Shown: positions 47,700-60,946, counted from the first letter of the stretch. The stretch is 64,000 nucleotides of DNA from Primulina eburnea (GCF_022965805.1 NC_133105.1:2604001-2668000), one strand, 5' to 3'. A program made the numbers and translations. Notes: generated by a model not told the origin, from the sequence alone.

Positions 47700-49889
47700 T
47701 GTGGTGAGCGGATTACTAAAATTAATAATATAAGTCATAGTGGGTATATGGGATAAAGAGATGGATTGATAAATAATTTTTTGGTATCTTTTTAAAAAGT
47801 TCATGATAATATCATGGGCTTTTGATAAATAATTTTTTAGAAGGATAAAATATCTCTAATATCACACGTGATAATTTTAATTTAATGATAAAATATACTA
47901 CAAATGACTTAATTATCCTCAATTTATAAATGATTTTTTTATAAATCTATGTTAATAGGCAGAAATTAAAATCAAATAAATATTTTATTTATTTTTATAT
48001 ATTATATAATATGATACTATACAAATGAATTCGAGATAAGTATATAAATAATTTTTATAAATCTCAATAAAATTGTTATTTTCACTCGATTAACCTTAAA
48101 AATTGATATTTGACTTGACTCAAAAAATCGAGGGCTCAATTATCATATTATAAAAAATAAATAAATAAATCATGCAAGTACTATCGACACATGGACAGAT
48201 AAAAAATATGAACTCAAGCAACAACTTTGAAATTATAAAATTTATTATGATAAGGTTAATTTTGTCATTACAATCTAATATATAAATTTAATCACTCTTA
48301 TTAAAATCATACCAAACATTAAATATAATATCTTAAATCTTATTTATCCTTAACTTATCCTTATATTATATATCACATGTTTATCCTATCATATGTACCA
48401 AACTATACCTAATTTTATTACTTGAAATATTAATGGATTTTTTTAGTATAAATTAATGCCACATATTCCAAATTATTGTGTCAAGTAATCCTGTATTTCG
48501 AGAATGGCAGGGGGAGACCATATCATATTTATATGTAAAACGGTAAATTTATATCACAGATCGTCTCACAAAAAAAAAATTGTTATAAATAAGACGATTG
48601 ACTCTGAATAACTCTGACACAAAGAATGTTAATTTTTACATGTACGAGGTGTCGTACATATGTCGAATAATTTGTATATTTTTTGCATATTTTTTTAGTT
48701 TTTAAGAATTATGTTATAATTTTCTTCTTATTTTTTAAGATCATTTTTATAGTATTTTCTAAACATCGGTTTCGTATCTCCGGACAGCATTATCATTTTT
48801 AATTTAATTGTTTAACCACCCGGGGAAATATTTAAATATGAAATTCGTTTGTCTGTTAATCAAAAATTCGGAAAAAGAATTTAAAGACTAAAATTTTACA
48901 GATATACATAAAAACAAATTCAGATATCACAGCGAACTAAGAGTGTTTCAGTCGATCACGATTTGAATTCATTTTAAAATCAATCAAACTGGAAAAAATT
49001 ATTATTATTATTATTTAATGTAGATTATAACCTAATTGTACATAACCACTTGAAGAATTCTATAACATGCATAAGTATTTTAATTTACACTATTTTACTT
49101 AAAATCGTTATATTTCATGATTAAATAAAAAGTTCACTCAACTTATATCGATTGTCATTCCTAATTTTTTAAAATTATAATATTTCATGTATTAATTTAC
49201 TATGAAACTTAAAATTTAAATTGAATCGTCTAAACAAGCAAGGTTCGATTCGGTTTAGTTTGGTTTGGCTATAAAAATTTCATTGTTTGGTTTGTTTTGA
49301 AATTTTATAAAATCGATATAATAATTTAGATTCCATTATCATCTTATGATCATTCAATCACTTAAAATGGGAATATTAGTTTGCTATCAACGTCAAAGGT
49401 TTCTTACCAGGCACAAATGACAATGACAATTTATTACTCATTTACAGCCAAAATAACTATTTAAATTTATCCATATAACTTATGTTTTGGTTTTTTCCTA
49501 AATATTTTTTTTTTGGAATGTTGACGTAACATCTTAAAATAATGACTCGTCAACACTCAGTTAAAAAAAAAAAAAAAAAAAATCAAAAGTCAAATCCAAT
49601 GTTAGTACCAGCCAATTTGGGAATAAGATGAACAAAATACTACTATATTCAAATTGAGAGATTATTTGAGTAACAAATAAAATAATAAGCAACAAGCAAA
49701 TAAGCAAGCTTCACTATTAGTCAAACTAACCTAAAAACAATCCAACAGCACCACTTTCAACCACCCTCAACTTGGGAGCAACTCTGAAGGTAAAAACAAC
49801 AGCATGCATGCTTTCATCAGCTACGAGCACAAGGAATCCCAAAGTAGCAGACACTTGTCCTGGTTATGAGGAAATTGATTGCTATCGCT
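47700..49889. other. Intergenic region, ARPC3 promoter side to MGD 3' end
   Basis: AT-rich DNA without a supportable gene. It contains an (ATT)n run at 48998-49016, scattered GATCGTCTCAC-like words at 48555 that may be a very old MITE scrap, and a TCGGTT-rich fragment at about 49230-49320. Confidence 0.5.
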
Positions 49890-52719
49890 TTAATAAATTA
49901 AGCTCGAAAACGATGATGTGAGCATGTATGGTATGTTTGTCAAAGGACCCCGTTGGCAAGCAAGCTCATGAATGTCCTTCACGATGTCGAAAACTGCATT
50001 TGGTTGGGCGAGTTTTAGCGCATTTTCCGACATTCTCTTGAGCTCATCCTTCTTCGTGCTGAACCAGTCGGCCACAGCTCTTGCCGTTTCTTTCGAGCTT
50101 CGTGTAAAGATTCCTGCCCCGTTATCAACTACATAAGGAACATTCCCTTTCTCCTGTAAAAGGCAAAATGATCCAAGTATCATTAATAAACTTGATTCTG
50201 TTACACCGCGAACAAAGGAGATCGTGCGAGTGACTCTCTAATATGAACTCCGCTAACAATTATTTCATATTCATCCTCGTCGTGTAAAAATGATTGTGTC
50301 AAATTGGTAGAGAAGTGTCATATGTTGTGCGTTCGTATAGATCTTTTTTCGAACTCTTCCCACTAACCAGTGTGGGGAAATGAGCATAAAAGATGTCGTC
50401 TTCAAGTAAAAGGCGAAGACGTGGACATTGAAGAAATGAGCATTCGGAATCACGTACTTGTCCAGGAATATAATCGTTAAGAATAATCGGAAGGCCCCTT
50501 ATCAATGCTTCCGCAATTGTACCAGGTCCTGCCTGTAACATCCCAAAAACCCGTATAAAACCAGGCCTTAATTCTTGACTATTGTAGCAGAAGATGCAGC
50601 CGAAACAACATACAGGGAAGGGTAAGAATAGCATACTTTTGTGATAATGCAGTCACAAGCACCCATCCATTTCTCCATTTGCTTCTCAAATCCTCTAATC
50701 TACATCGAATCAAACCAGCACAACTTCTAAGTTTCTATTGCCAAGATTTGAAAATTATATTTCTAGTAATAAGAGGTCATCGAGGGGAGTTGTCTCCAAG
50801 ATCTTCGACAAAAATGGCAGGCTACCTTAACTGGGATTTTCCAGTCCAATGATTTTAATGTGGAGGCTAGATTTTCATTACGACCACAAATGATAACTAG
50901 CTGTCCGATTGGCATTTCAAGTTCTTTGTCAAATAGAGCCTCTCCGAGTGCCTTTCCAGTTTTCTTGACCGGCCCCATCCCTTCTCCACCTCCCATTAGT
51001 AAAACGGCTGGCAAATTTGGATCCATCTCGAGTTCTACCCTCAAATCATCCTATATAAAAACAAGTAATTATTTAATCAATTACCACAGACGGTGCAATC
51101 TAAAAACGGTTGCCCTACATCAAGTTTGGTTTATTCACCTTGGAGAGAATTGCTCGACAAAAAGAAGGTCTAATTGGCAAGCCAAACACACGAGTTTGAG
51201 ACTCCTCGAGGCCATCGATCAAAGCCCTCTTCGCTACCTCTTCCGAAGGACAATACAATCTGTTCACCGACGGTTGAAACCTTTGTTGATAATGTGTTTA
51301 CTTATTAGAATGTGCTGTCATGAGTTCAACAATTCAAGAAAATTTTAGATGAAATTATTTTTTTACCAGGTGCGGTGACATGTGTTTAGGTCGGTTATGA
51401 CAGTAACGAAAACGACTTTCTTTTGTAAACCTTGCCATTTCAACACCCACAAAGGAATATGCTGCATAAGAGGATGAACACTAATGATGATATCCGGTTT
51501 GTATTCCATTAGACCAGCTTCGACCTCCCTAAAAAACAAAAATTGAATAAAATGTAGCAATAGATCAAGTTATCCAGTGAAATATCACGTATTTCAGGGC
51601 AGTTTTATTCAATAATCAAGATTTTAAAATAAAAGAGGAAAATTCACTGTACTTTGCATAGAAGGCGGCAATGGCAGCAAGATATAGGGAGTGTATCCAT
51701 CTAGGAGACGTGCTATGAAATGCAACATTCCAGAGCTGAACATGTTTAACCATGAACTTGTACTGCCCCTCCATGTCGTTTAATGGCCATCCTGTGTACT
51801 CCTTCCAGACATCCTTAACAAAAATCTGTAACACAAATGATAATGCGAATTGGACATCAAGAAATATTCTGAAAGAATGGGATTCTAGTACGCAATTTCT
51901 AATCAGACTACTCGTGTTGAAAACATTTATTCGAACTTCTATCATACTTTACAAAAAACAAAGAAATGGGTGAGAAAACCCAGTAAAGGATCGGATCCAG
52001 CAATCTAAATCCTAGCTCTAAAACCGAGTATTCGAATTGTACTTAATAACAGCATATGTCCGCTTAACATTTTTGGAAAACAATCACACGGGTGACCCGC
52101 GGCTGCATAGGATAACGGGAGAAAATTGCAACCACCGAAAAAAATTGTGAAAAATGTTGTTCAGTTCATCATATAGAATAGCATGTGAATCTTTCATCCA
52201 AAACTTGGAAATAAAGACTGAAATGACAGTCGCAACGCATGATACAAAGAAACAAGGACATTGGCTAAATAAAGTGATAACTAAACGAGTTAAATTAGCA
52301 CAAAATTTTAATATCATAGCTTCATTGAATTCCTCTGGTCGACAAACTAGAACTAGAAATATCAGAAAATTTTAGCTCGAAAATTCAAACATAATTATGC
52401 AGATATGGTAACGGGAATCAGAACAAAACACTCATCAAACTTTCTCTACGCTTACCCTGTATTCATCCCCATACTCGAGCTGGAATGCATCACGAATGGC
52501 TTCAGCAGAAGCTCGGTGGCCCCCACCCGTGTCGCTCATCAAAATCAGCACATTTTTTGTTCTCTCAGCCCCAATCTGCTCCATTTCCATGGTCCCATCT
52601 TCATCTTCAAGGGCGTACTTGCACCTCTTCTGGCTGCTCCCACCACCAAATCCATACACCCCAACTTTTTCAATCACGTTGTTTATAGCATTCCTCGGTG
52701 ACGCTGTCTTAGCCGCCAT
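49890..52719 (-). CDS. MGD2: Monogalactosyldiacylglycerol synthase, type B
   Basis: Eight exons on the minus strand: 52719-52456, 51825-51653, 51528-51367, 51280-51139, 51050-50826, 50699-50637, 50532-50458, 50153-49890. All are GT-AG and in phase; 455 aa. MGD synthase (GT28) transfers galactose from UDP-galactose to diacylglycerol to make MGDG in the plastid envelope. Motifs: [20 protein letters not shown] (56-75), [44 protein letters not shown] segment, [53 protein letters not shown] and [14 protein letters not shown]. The N-terminus is only about 55 aa before the catalytic domain, with no long transit peptide, as in type B enzymes (MGD2/MGD3; outer envelope, induced by phosphate starvation in Arabidopsis). 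A minus-strand donor at about 53139 (ATCC|GTGAGT) suggests a 5'UTR intron. Confidence 0.95.
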
Positions 52720-53240
52720 ATCTATCTATATATACGAATGTATATATAATTCGTATATATAGATGGAGGAGGAATCCTACAAATAAAAAAATTCCTCAAC
52801 AGATCACTCATCAAAACAAAAGAAAAATCTTGAAAAATTGGTGAGATTAAATTTTTTTTCCCTTGTCAACCAGAAGAGGAAACGTCAGCACCACAAAAGG
52901 AAAGATTTCCTATACATTATAATGAATACAACACATAAAACGCATTAAAGAAAGAATCTTCAAGCAATCAAAACAAAGAAAAAGAAAAAACCACTCGCAA
53001 ACTTCTATTCCGATAAGAAATTAAAGAATGATGGTACAACATCAACGTTCACAAAAAAATAACACGCATACCTCAACAAAAACTTGGGAAAATCAAGAAT
53101 CCCGCGCCTTTAAAAATCCCCAGGAAAAAGGTTTACTCACGGATGACAGAGAGGGATCTTGAGAAACAGCAGAGAAATTAAGAGAGGTGAGAATGAGTCG
53201 GCACAAGGCTGTCCTATTTTCCTCTGTAAATAAGGAGAGA
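52720..53240 (-). other. 5' leader and putative 5'UTR intron of MGD
   Basis: Upstream of the MGD start the minus strand has a good GTGAGTAAAC donor near 53139 and pyrimidine-rich AT sequence leading toward the ATG. The acceptor cannot be fixed. CT/GA-rich sequence at 53150-53235 (AGAGAGGGATC, AGAGAGAG on the + strand) looks like leader or core promoter. Confidence 0.4.
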
Positions 53241-56080
53241 GAGTGCCATTTCTTGATTCCGAAATTATGCATCGGAATAAATTTGTGTGATTTTGCAGCC
53301 GTCGGATCAACAAGTTGACAGTTGTTTAGGAATGTGCGGATGAACAGATTCGGATCTTCCTGAGTGGCAATGATGTGTGGGGAGGTCCTACCCTTGTTTT
53401 GACATGGCTTTCGTTGTTGTCTCCTACATAGGGACTCCTTGTCACCAAAATTTATTGGCCAATAAATTTTTTAAACATTTTCTTACATGGCATTGATTGG
53501 CCCAGTTGCAATAATTAATATAAATAAAATATAGGAAATTAGATTTATTCAAATAATTTATTATAGTCAAGTGTGAGCGTTGACGTGATTAAATCGAATT
53601 AATTCCAAAATTCGGTTTTATTTTAAAAAAAAAAAAAGATACGAAGAAAATGGGTTCGATTTTATGTATAAAAAAAGTTGGTTTAGTCATTGAAAATTCA
53701 ACCCAAACGAATGAATGCTTAAACGTAGTTATTTCTATTATCAAGGAAATAATTATTATTGTCACTCATTATATGTAATATATTTTATATTTAATTTAGT
53801 GTTTTAGTTAATTTAAATGTATGTTTAGATTGACACACATGATTAAATTTTATTTTAAAAATTAATAGAGAAAAAATAAGTAAATAGATCTAATTAGATT
53901 AATTTTTTTTTTTTGGTAATTTATCATATTAAAAAAATAAAGTAGAGTGTAACTTTAAGTGTACGTTCATCATTCTCCTTTAAATATAGCATGTGCGGAG
54001 AAACTGCGACTCCGCCTTTATTATTGATGTAAATGTTAGGTTGTTGATTGGTAGAGACTCGTAATTCAAGTCAAACATGGTCACTAGCTTCCTAATCTTC
54101 GAAAATCTAAAACCGGTCAAAGGCATATTCCATCGAATTTTAGTGTTATATATAGGTATGATATCGTAGGCGTCTTGTGTTAGATATACTACAACAAAAA
54201 TGATTTTTCATACCATTTCGGTTTTTTTTTCTTACAACGGAAAATAATATTGTCAGCATGCAGCGCTCGTTGTGGAAAATGACATCGACAACGCGCTGCA
54301 CACCACAAAAAATAGCATCGGCGGCAAAGTGCATGCCACAAAAAATGACATCGACAACGAGCTGCTCATCGAGAAAAATAACAATGACATTGCACGGCAT
54401 ATCGTTGATGTTTATTTTTTATTTTTTAATAATATACAATAAAAACCTATAATTTAATAAACTAATTAATAAATAAAATTTCAAATAATTATTAATCTAT
54501 AAACAAACAATCATTACACAAAAAATATCGCAACAAATTCCAAAATCAAATCATCATCAATATTAATATGTTTCAAAATCAAACCAACATCAATATATTC
54601 CAAAATCAAACATTATCAATATGTTCCAAAATGAAACGTCGCCAATATTATTCCTAAAATATCTTATGTACAACAGCATCCCAGATAAGTCTTTTTTGCT
54701 GCAAACATACATATCTTTAGTCACAACTAATGTAAGTCTGCAACGAACAGTCAGATTTTAGTCCTCACTCCTACAAACAAAACCTGGAAATTAAACTCAA
54801 TTAGGGGAAGACTAAAACGGAAATGACCAATTTATGCTGAATTATTTTATATCATTTTCCTTCTAACATAATCCCATGCAGTAAGTTATCATATTCTCTA
54901 ACAATTACGAAATTTAAGTATTTAACCAATAGTCTTGAATTATAACTCACTTATCAGTTATCGTCGAAGGAATTGTCGGATATTTGATCCAGTAATTGAA
55001 ACACGACTTATATCGATCATATCTACCGGGCCTCGTCAGATTCAGCAATGTAAGTAAGTAATCACACAACTAATGGAAAAAATGTATAATCCGCAGTAAA
55101 CATTAGTAAAAATAGATGTACATAAACTTTCACATTTTCCAAGTATTTTAAAGCCATTCAGTTCCAGTTTGTCATGTAGAGGTTATTGAATTAATAACTA
55201 ATTAACCAACTAATTAAGCCAATATATTCCTTCTGCAAATTGTCGTGAACAAAAACAGAGTGAAGAAGACATATGGAGAGCTTGAAACAAGGATGGAACG
55301 GATATTGGGATATAAATAGAATTCAGAGACGGGATAAAGATGATAAACCTGCCCCCACCCTCTGTAATTTGACCCAATACATACTGATGACGACAGATTG
55401 ACCACAAATAACATATACCGGGATTGATAGTTTATATATTGGGCCCAAGAATTAATAGCGACTTGTGCCAAACTTCATCTCCTTGCTTCAACTGATTAAC
55501 TATAAAGTTGGATTGCCTAGTCTTTTTCGGTTTGGCTAGAATATAAAATGATGAATGAAGCATGACATACAGATAATAAAAAATATATACATAGATAATA
55601 TAATAATTTATAACTCTTATTTTTTGCAAAACTTAAGTTAAGCATTATATAAAACAAATATATGTAATCGATTAATATATAATTTTTCGTATCAGTTTAA
55701 TGTAGTACGATAGAATATAATAAAAACAATAGATTTTTTATTTTATTTTTGAAAGTGATGAAAAGTTGAATTTTAAATGATAGTTATATTATGTAACAAC
55801 AAAATATACTTTCGAAAATCTGCTTGTTTATATTTCTGATGACAAAAAAATATTTTTCACATAAATAGGTGTTATAAATGGGAGCAATAATTGAAGTTGG
55901 ATGATTAATAATTATTTGCAATGGCAGTGTGGGAGAGGCAGCCAATGCAGTTGAAATTCACATTTAAAAAATGAAAAATTGTATGAAATCCATAAATACC
56001 GATAACAAAAAGTATGGGCACATATATATTACATATATGCGGTACTTGTTTTTTATTTATCATTGAATGAATGCTTCTCC
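53241..56080. other. Intergenic region between divergent MGD and the 56147 gene
   Basis: No gene is supported. It contains a 24-bp perfect palindrome (53447-53470), a possible CACTA-type end with a 33-bp minisatellite (54187-54410), three spaced copies of TCCAAAATCAAA/TTCCAAAATGAAA words at 54538-54640, and AT-rich DNA. Confidence 0.5.
54277..54407 (+). repeat. 33-bp minisatellite, three clear and one degenerate unit
   Basis: Units at 54277-54309, 54310-54342 and 54343-54375 begin AAATGACATCGACAACG, AAATAGCATCGGCGGCAA and AAATGACATCGACAACG. A fourth, decayed unit follows from 54376 and a possible decayed one precedes. Because 33 is divisible by 3, both strands read as 11-residue repeats. About 85 bases upstream lies ACTACAACAAAAATG, which resembles the terminal repeat of CACTA elements. 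Confidence 0.75.
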
Positions 56081-56089
56081 TATTTAAAT
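56081..56089 (+). promoter_or_regulatory. TATA-like box of the 56147 gene
   Basis: TATTTAAAT lies 58 bases upstream of the proposed start codon and would put transcription start at about 56112-56118. Confidence 0.45.
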
Positions 56090-56146
56090 CCTCGGATACC
56101 AAAAAACAAGAAAATAACCTCTGGATTTCTATCGAGTTTAATCTTC

Positions 56147-57303
56147 ATGGAACATGTTGAAGTATTGCAAGAAACAATCTCGGCTATGCCGATTATTCCG
56201 AGATTAGATCGCATCGATCTCATGGTATAGTTCTTAATTTTCTTTCATGTGCTAGGCTTGTTTATTTCACATACATTGTTTGTGACAATTTGTAAATCAA
56301 GAAAAAGTGAATATTTGTTTTTTTTTTTTTATTATTGTTAAATGTGTGTAGCTTCAACTTTTAGAAGGGAAGCATAGCTTGTCAAGAAGGGAGTTGTGTT
56401 CAAATATTTGTGAGAAAAGAGAGAAAGAAAATGAATGCAAGTCTCTGTGCGCAGCTGTAGATGAAGTCCAACACAAAGGCACGATTATGGAGCGGCTATC
56501 CATGCTCGAGAATCGTTTGTTGCAGGTACAATTCTCAGTACTTATAATTAATTTACAATATTGAAATAATTCTGTAGATATATAAATTCTGATACTTTAA
56601 TTAATCAAGAAAATATGATTTTGTTCCAAGAAAATATCTTGGAACATGTTCAGGACTCGTTATAATTTTCGACTTTCGTTATATGATGACAAGTTGTGTA
56701 ATTGTAAAGTAAATATAAAATTCATCTGATGAGATTGATGAGTGTGTCTACCTTAATTTTCCTCTTGAAAATCAACAAAATTAACGAAAGAAACCAGATT
56801 CTTTTATGAAAAGACAAATTGGATTTTCAAATTAGGATGTAATTGCAAGTATATATCTCGAAAATGAAAATAAAGAATATCCATGTTCCTGATATTATAT
56901 ATAATACGAGGTCCAGTTGAGCTTGGAAATGGAGGAAGGGAATACGTCAAAGTCGTCATCCTCTTCATTAACGCTTCTTCATAATATTGGTAAAGAATCT
57001 GATCAGAAGAAACATGAATTATTAGCAATCATTCCACGAGAAACTAAAGACCAACACGTACTCCGACCAAAAGTAAGATGAGCCTCTTTGTTATATTTCT
57101 AGCAACAATGCATATGTTTGCTTTTAATTAATTTTTATGTATTTAAGTGATTTTTATATATGCATGCATTTTTGCAGGATGGAGATTCATTTTCAATAGG
57201 AGAATTGGCAACAAAAAGAACGTCTCAACAGAACAAAACAAGGCCGAAAAAGAAACCAAACAAAAAGTGGCTTGGATTGCTCCAATTCCGGCTTAGATGC
57301 TAA
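56147..57303 (+). CDS. Uncharacterised plant coiled-coil protein, 177 aa
   Basis: Four exons: 56147-56224, 56352-56525, 56917-57072, 57178-57303. All introns are GT-AG in phase 0. I do not know a function. The N-terminus MEHVEVLQETISAMPIIPRL is followed by DRIDLMLQLLEGKHSLSRRE. A heptad-like segment (GTIMERLSMLENRLLQLSLE, about residues 71-90) should form a short coiled coil, a Ser-rich patch follows (SKSSSSSLTLL), and the C-terminus is strongly basic (RPKKKPNKKWLGLLQFRLRC), suggesting nuclear targeting or membrane/nucleic acid contact. The overall pattern (PIIPRLDR motif, MERLxxLENRLLQL helix, basic tail) recalls a family of unnamed plant proteins. The four in-phase exons make it a convincing gene even without a named homologue. 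Confidence 0.8.
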
Positions 57304-57849
57304 TAACATATATGGATTCTCCTAAATAAGTATCTTCTTTATTCTAGAACATTATGTTTTGAAAATCAGACTACTCACTAAATAATTCTTACACCGAGTT
57401 CTAGATAAATTGCTGTCAAATAACAGTGATGCATGCATGAACGAATATTCTTCCATGTATTTCATAAAACGCTCGTCGCTTTGATGAAATATTGGGATCA
57501 TGTCACACATATTATACATAGTTTTTTTCAAGAATTCGAATATTTTTTGGGTACTTCAACTTTTCTTCTTTTGTTCTTCTTGCATGCGGATTTTTTCATG
57601 ATGAACTCAAATTCAAAACATAAATGAATCTTGAGTTTCGTTATTACAACCAAATTAACATGGAAAGCTAAATACATCTAATCAATATTAATGACTCCAT
57701 AAAAGCTGGAAACCAGTATAAGACTGCACAAATCTGGACATACTACTATATCCGCTCGCTGTAACTGCATCTAACCATATTACAGATAAAGGGTTGATGT
57801 TAGAAAACATGTACGGTTGCTCTTATTCAGCTATTTAGGAATGGTCAAA
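57304..57849. other. Convergent 3' intergenic region
   Basis: 3'UTRs of the 177-aa gene (+) and the RING gene (-). No other feature is visible. Confidence 0.5.
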
Positions 57850-60239
57850 TTATAACTGGTGTTTGCATATTGGACATGGTGGATCCTGCATGTCTTCGGG
57901 AATCGTTTTCAGTTCCAGGCAGTCTGCATGATAGACATGGCCACAAACTAAAACGCCAACAACTGAGAGCTCACTGGAAGAGTTAGAGTTGTCAAATTTG
58001 AAGGACTTCTTCTTCAAACGCTTCTGGCATAGCCCGCATTCCATTTTTCTCGTATAGGCAGATTCTGCATTTGATGTAGACGATCTTGCCCGAATTCTTT
58101 TGAGTTTATGGAACATCAATTCCCTACATTCTGATAAATGAAAAATTAATTAAAAATTAAATAAACGTAGAGACAGGGTGCGACTAATGTTTAAAAAAAA
58201 TGCAGACATAATTTAATTTTTTCCTGATGGATGATCGGCCACTAACCCTGGCCTCCATCGATGCTACTGGTTCAATTGCGAGCCAAAGAAGCGTTATTTT
58301 CATCTAAATACTCATGAAGTTGAAGATGCGGTTATCTCGAAGTGATATAGAGTGTACCCATGTATTGAAAACAAGAATGGTCCTTACTAGCCAGTTTAAA
58401 GGATAACTTCGCCGTATCATATACGGGAGTACCCTTCCAATTAGACGGAGATGCACTGGTGTGGTTAATCGAGCCTCGCCTAGAATAATTGTGATCCAAG
58501 TAATGACGAGAATGTCTCAATAATATTCCATGGCTAGCACCATGATTTTGATTTGGAGGTGATTGGTGGCCTTGTGGTCTTGTAAGAGAACTTCCCGTAA
58601 CATCCATGATGGATGGTGCATGCTGAGTAGCACTGGTTTCTGGCCGGTCGGAAGATTTCTGCAATGAATAAAATTCCAAATTATAAATATGAGAGAGAGT
58701 GAGATAGCAAAATTTTGGAATATGATAAGCAAACCTGTTTCAACTGACGTTCTTCGTAATGTTGCACTAAATCTGCAAGTCACGATAGAAAAAACACAAT
58801 CAATAATATTTCAACCAATCATCTAGAAATTTAGTGCAATGAATTACAGAGCACGACTCTGGTCACAGAACAAAATATGAAATAAATGCAACCATACACT
58901 GTAGTATCCAGAGGATCGCGAAGGAGGTTGATTAAAAGTATGTAAATTGATCATATTTATAGCAAAATATGAAATTTTAAAAGTCATCACGCAAGAGTTA
59001 ATGAACTACAAAATTTGCAATTCAGTTCATCGAATGTGTAAGGACCCAGAAAGTTTGTTTCACTGGAAGCTTGCGGAACCAAACCAGTCCACCGGAAGAC
59101 AAACAATTAACTGACATAATTTGTTTAAACAGCAACAAAAAAAAATGATGGCTAAAGGCAATTAATGGCTAAGACAAGTATCCGGTAAAGACAAGATAAT
59201 CCGGTTGGAGTGTTGGACGGAGAACTGGTGACGATAAAAAAAATTGGTAAAGACAAGAAGTCGGGAGGGAAAAAAACAGTTTTGTTTACAAGACATGCAG
59301 ACACTTGAAGTGCCATGTTAGCAATATTAAATATTCTGTAAGTAATAGCAAGTTAAGAGGCTACAGGATTCTATGTAGTGCTTAAATTAAGAAAATCCGT
59401 TGATACACAAGATTCTGTTCAGAAGAATAAGTTATTCCTTTCTTTGTAATATAGGAATTTTCTCATATAAATATAGGACTTTTCATTGTGCTCTGCTCAT
59501 GCATTTTGCTACATTTACATACTTGTTCCATTAGAGTTAATGTACTCTGCCTCAGCAGGAAAGCTTTGGTTGATTGATAAACTTTGTTCGCTAAACTTAA
59601 GTTTAAATGATATTAATCTTGGAAATTGGAAATGTAAAATTCCAGTTTTTATATCATCATTTCTGTTCACTAGTAGTTCTAGATGTGTTGAGAACCTTGA
59701 AATAAGACATGATCATGGCAGGTCCAACTACATTTACTATTCAGGATTCCAAGTTTTGGACATGTAAAATAAATGAAAGTTGACCAAAATGATGAGGATT
59801 CCAATAACAGGCACAAAAAAGAATTTAAAGATATCAGCGATGGTGTCTAAGATATCAAGGACAGTATTCTATGATACAAACTACAAAGCTACAGACCAAA
59901 TTTTTCACTCAAAAAATGAATTTAAAAGCATAATTGGCATGGAGTCCTGCGTCCTCCTATATTTTATGACAGCCACCATAGCTATGTAACCGATTTCTAA
60001 ATGGTGCAATAAGTCATTACTTCCTGGTTTCATAAGAAAAAATTGAAATTTTGGTCAAACAATGAAAAAGATAGGACATTGATATTTTCTGGAAGATATG
60101 AACATGATTTAGGGATCAATTCTTCTTACTTAAACACATCGAGGCCAAAAAAAATTTAAAATTTCCGAGCAAATCACAAAATACCTGACGGTGGCGGCGT
60201 TGTGTTAATATCATCCCCTCTCTTCCTTCTTCCCATCAT
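57850..60239 (-). CDS. RING-H2 zinc finger protein (putative E3 ubiquitin ligase), 224 aa
   Basis: Four exons on the minus strand: 60239-60185, 58772-58735, 58658-58358, 58130-57850. All are GT-AG and phases agree. The C-terminal RING runs from the Cys-x2-Cys in MECGLCQKRL through VCGHVYHADC to PPCPIC. Spacing is C-x2-C-x27-C-x-H-x2-H-x2-C-x14-C-x2-C, a C3H2C3 (RING-H2) arrangement that normally binds an E2 enzyme. The N-terminal MMGRRKRGDD is basic. The middle (residues about 32-132) is low-complexity, rich in Ser, His, Pro and Asn (PQGHQSPPNQNHGASHG), with VYDTAKLSFKLASKDHSC before the RING. The two ATGs are adjacent and in frame; I used the first. Intron 1 is 1.4 kb. No membrane segment is visible. 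The substrate is unknown. Confidence 0.82.
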
Positions 60240-60946
60240 ATAATCCCCTGAAAAAATAATTAAATAGAGAAAGAAATGAATGTCCCAGAATTTTCTTCAA
60301 ATAGAAGAATTTCAGGAAATTTGAGGGGTGGAAAATGCCAGAAATTCGAGGGTTTCGTGCGTAGCAAAAAATTTGCAGTGGTTAGCGGAGGGAGGGAAGG
60401 TGTAAAGAATAAATATTACTTGCATACAAGAACAGTAACCAAAATTACCGCACGTTGCGGTCATTTTAATGGATAGTGATAAAAAATGATAAGATTGATT
60501 TTGAAGTGATATAAGATAATATCAGTAGATAGACATGCATATTTTCGAGTTTATGAACTTCAAGCTCAACTCGTTAGCACGCAAGTTGGCATACTAAACG
60601 TTTTCACAATTATAAGAACTGAAGTTCCATCTTGACTAATAACTAAAGTTTTTTTTCCTATTGACAACATTTTGATCATAACAATTGACATCAGATCGAA
60701 GTCATTAATTCAAGTCTCAAAAAAACATATTTATTTCTTCATATTTGTGAAAGTAGAAGAATGGTTGACCTATCTCTAAGATTTATGATACAATATCAGC
60801 AAATAAACACACATCTCTCCAAACTTATGACAACAAATAGATACACGTCTCTCTGAATTCATGAGTTTATAATCATATTTTTGGTTCCGTTCTATTTTTC
60901 CTCTGGGTATATATGTTCTTTAATTTTTTTTTTTTTTAAAAAAATC

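Noticed and set aside
54146..54452. 11-residue repeat proteins on both strands
   Set aside because: The repeats arise from a 33-bp minisatellite beside a CACTA-like end; no gene structure supports either strand.
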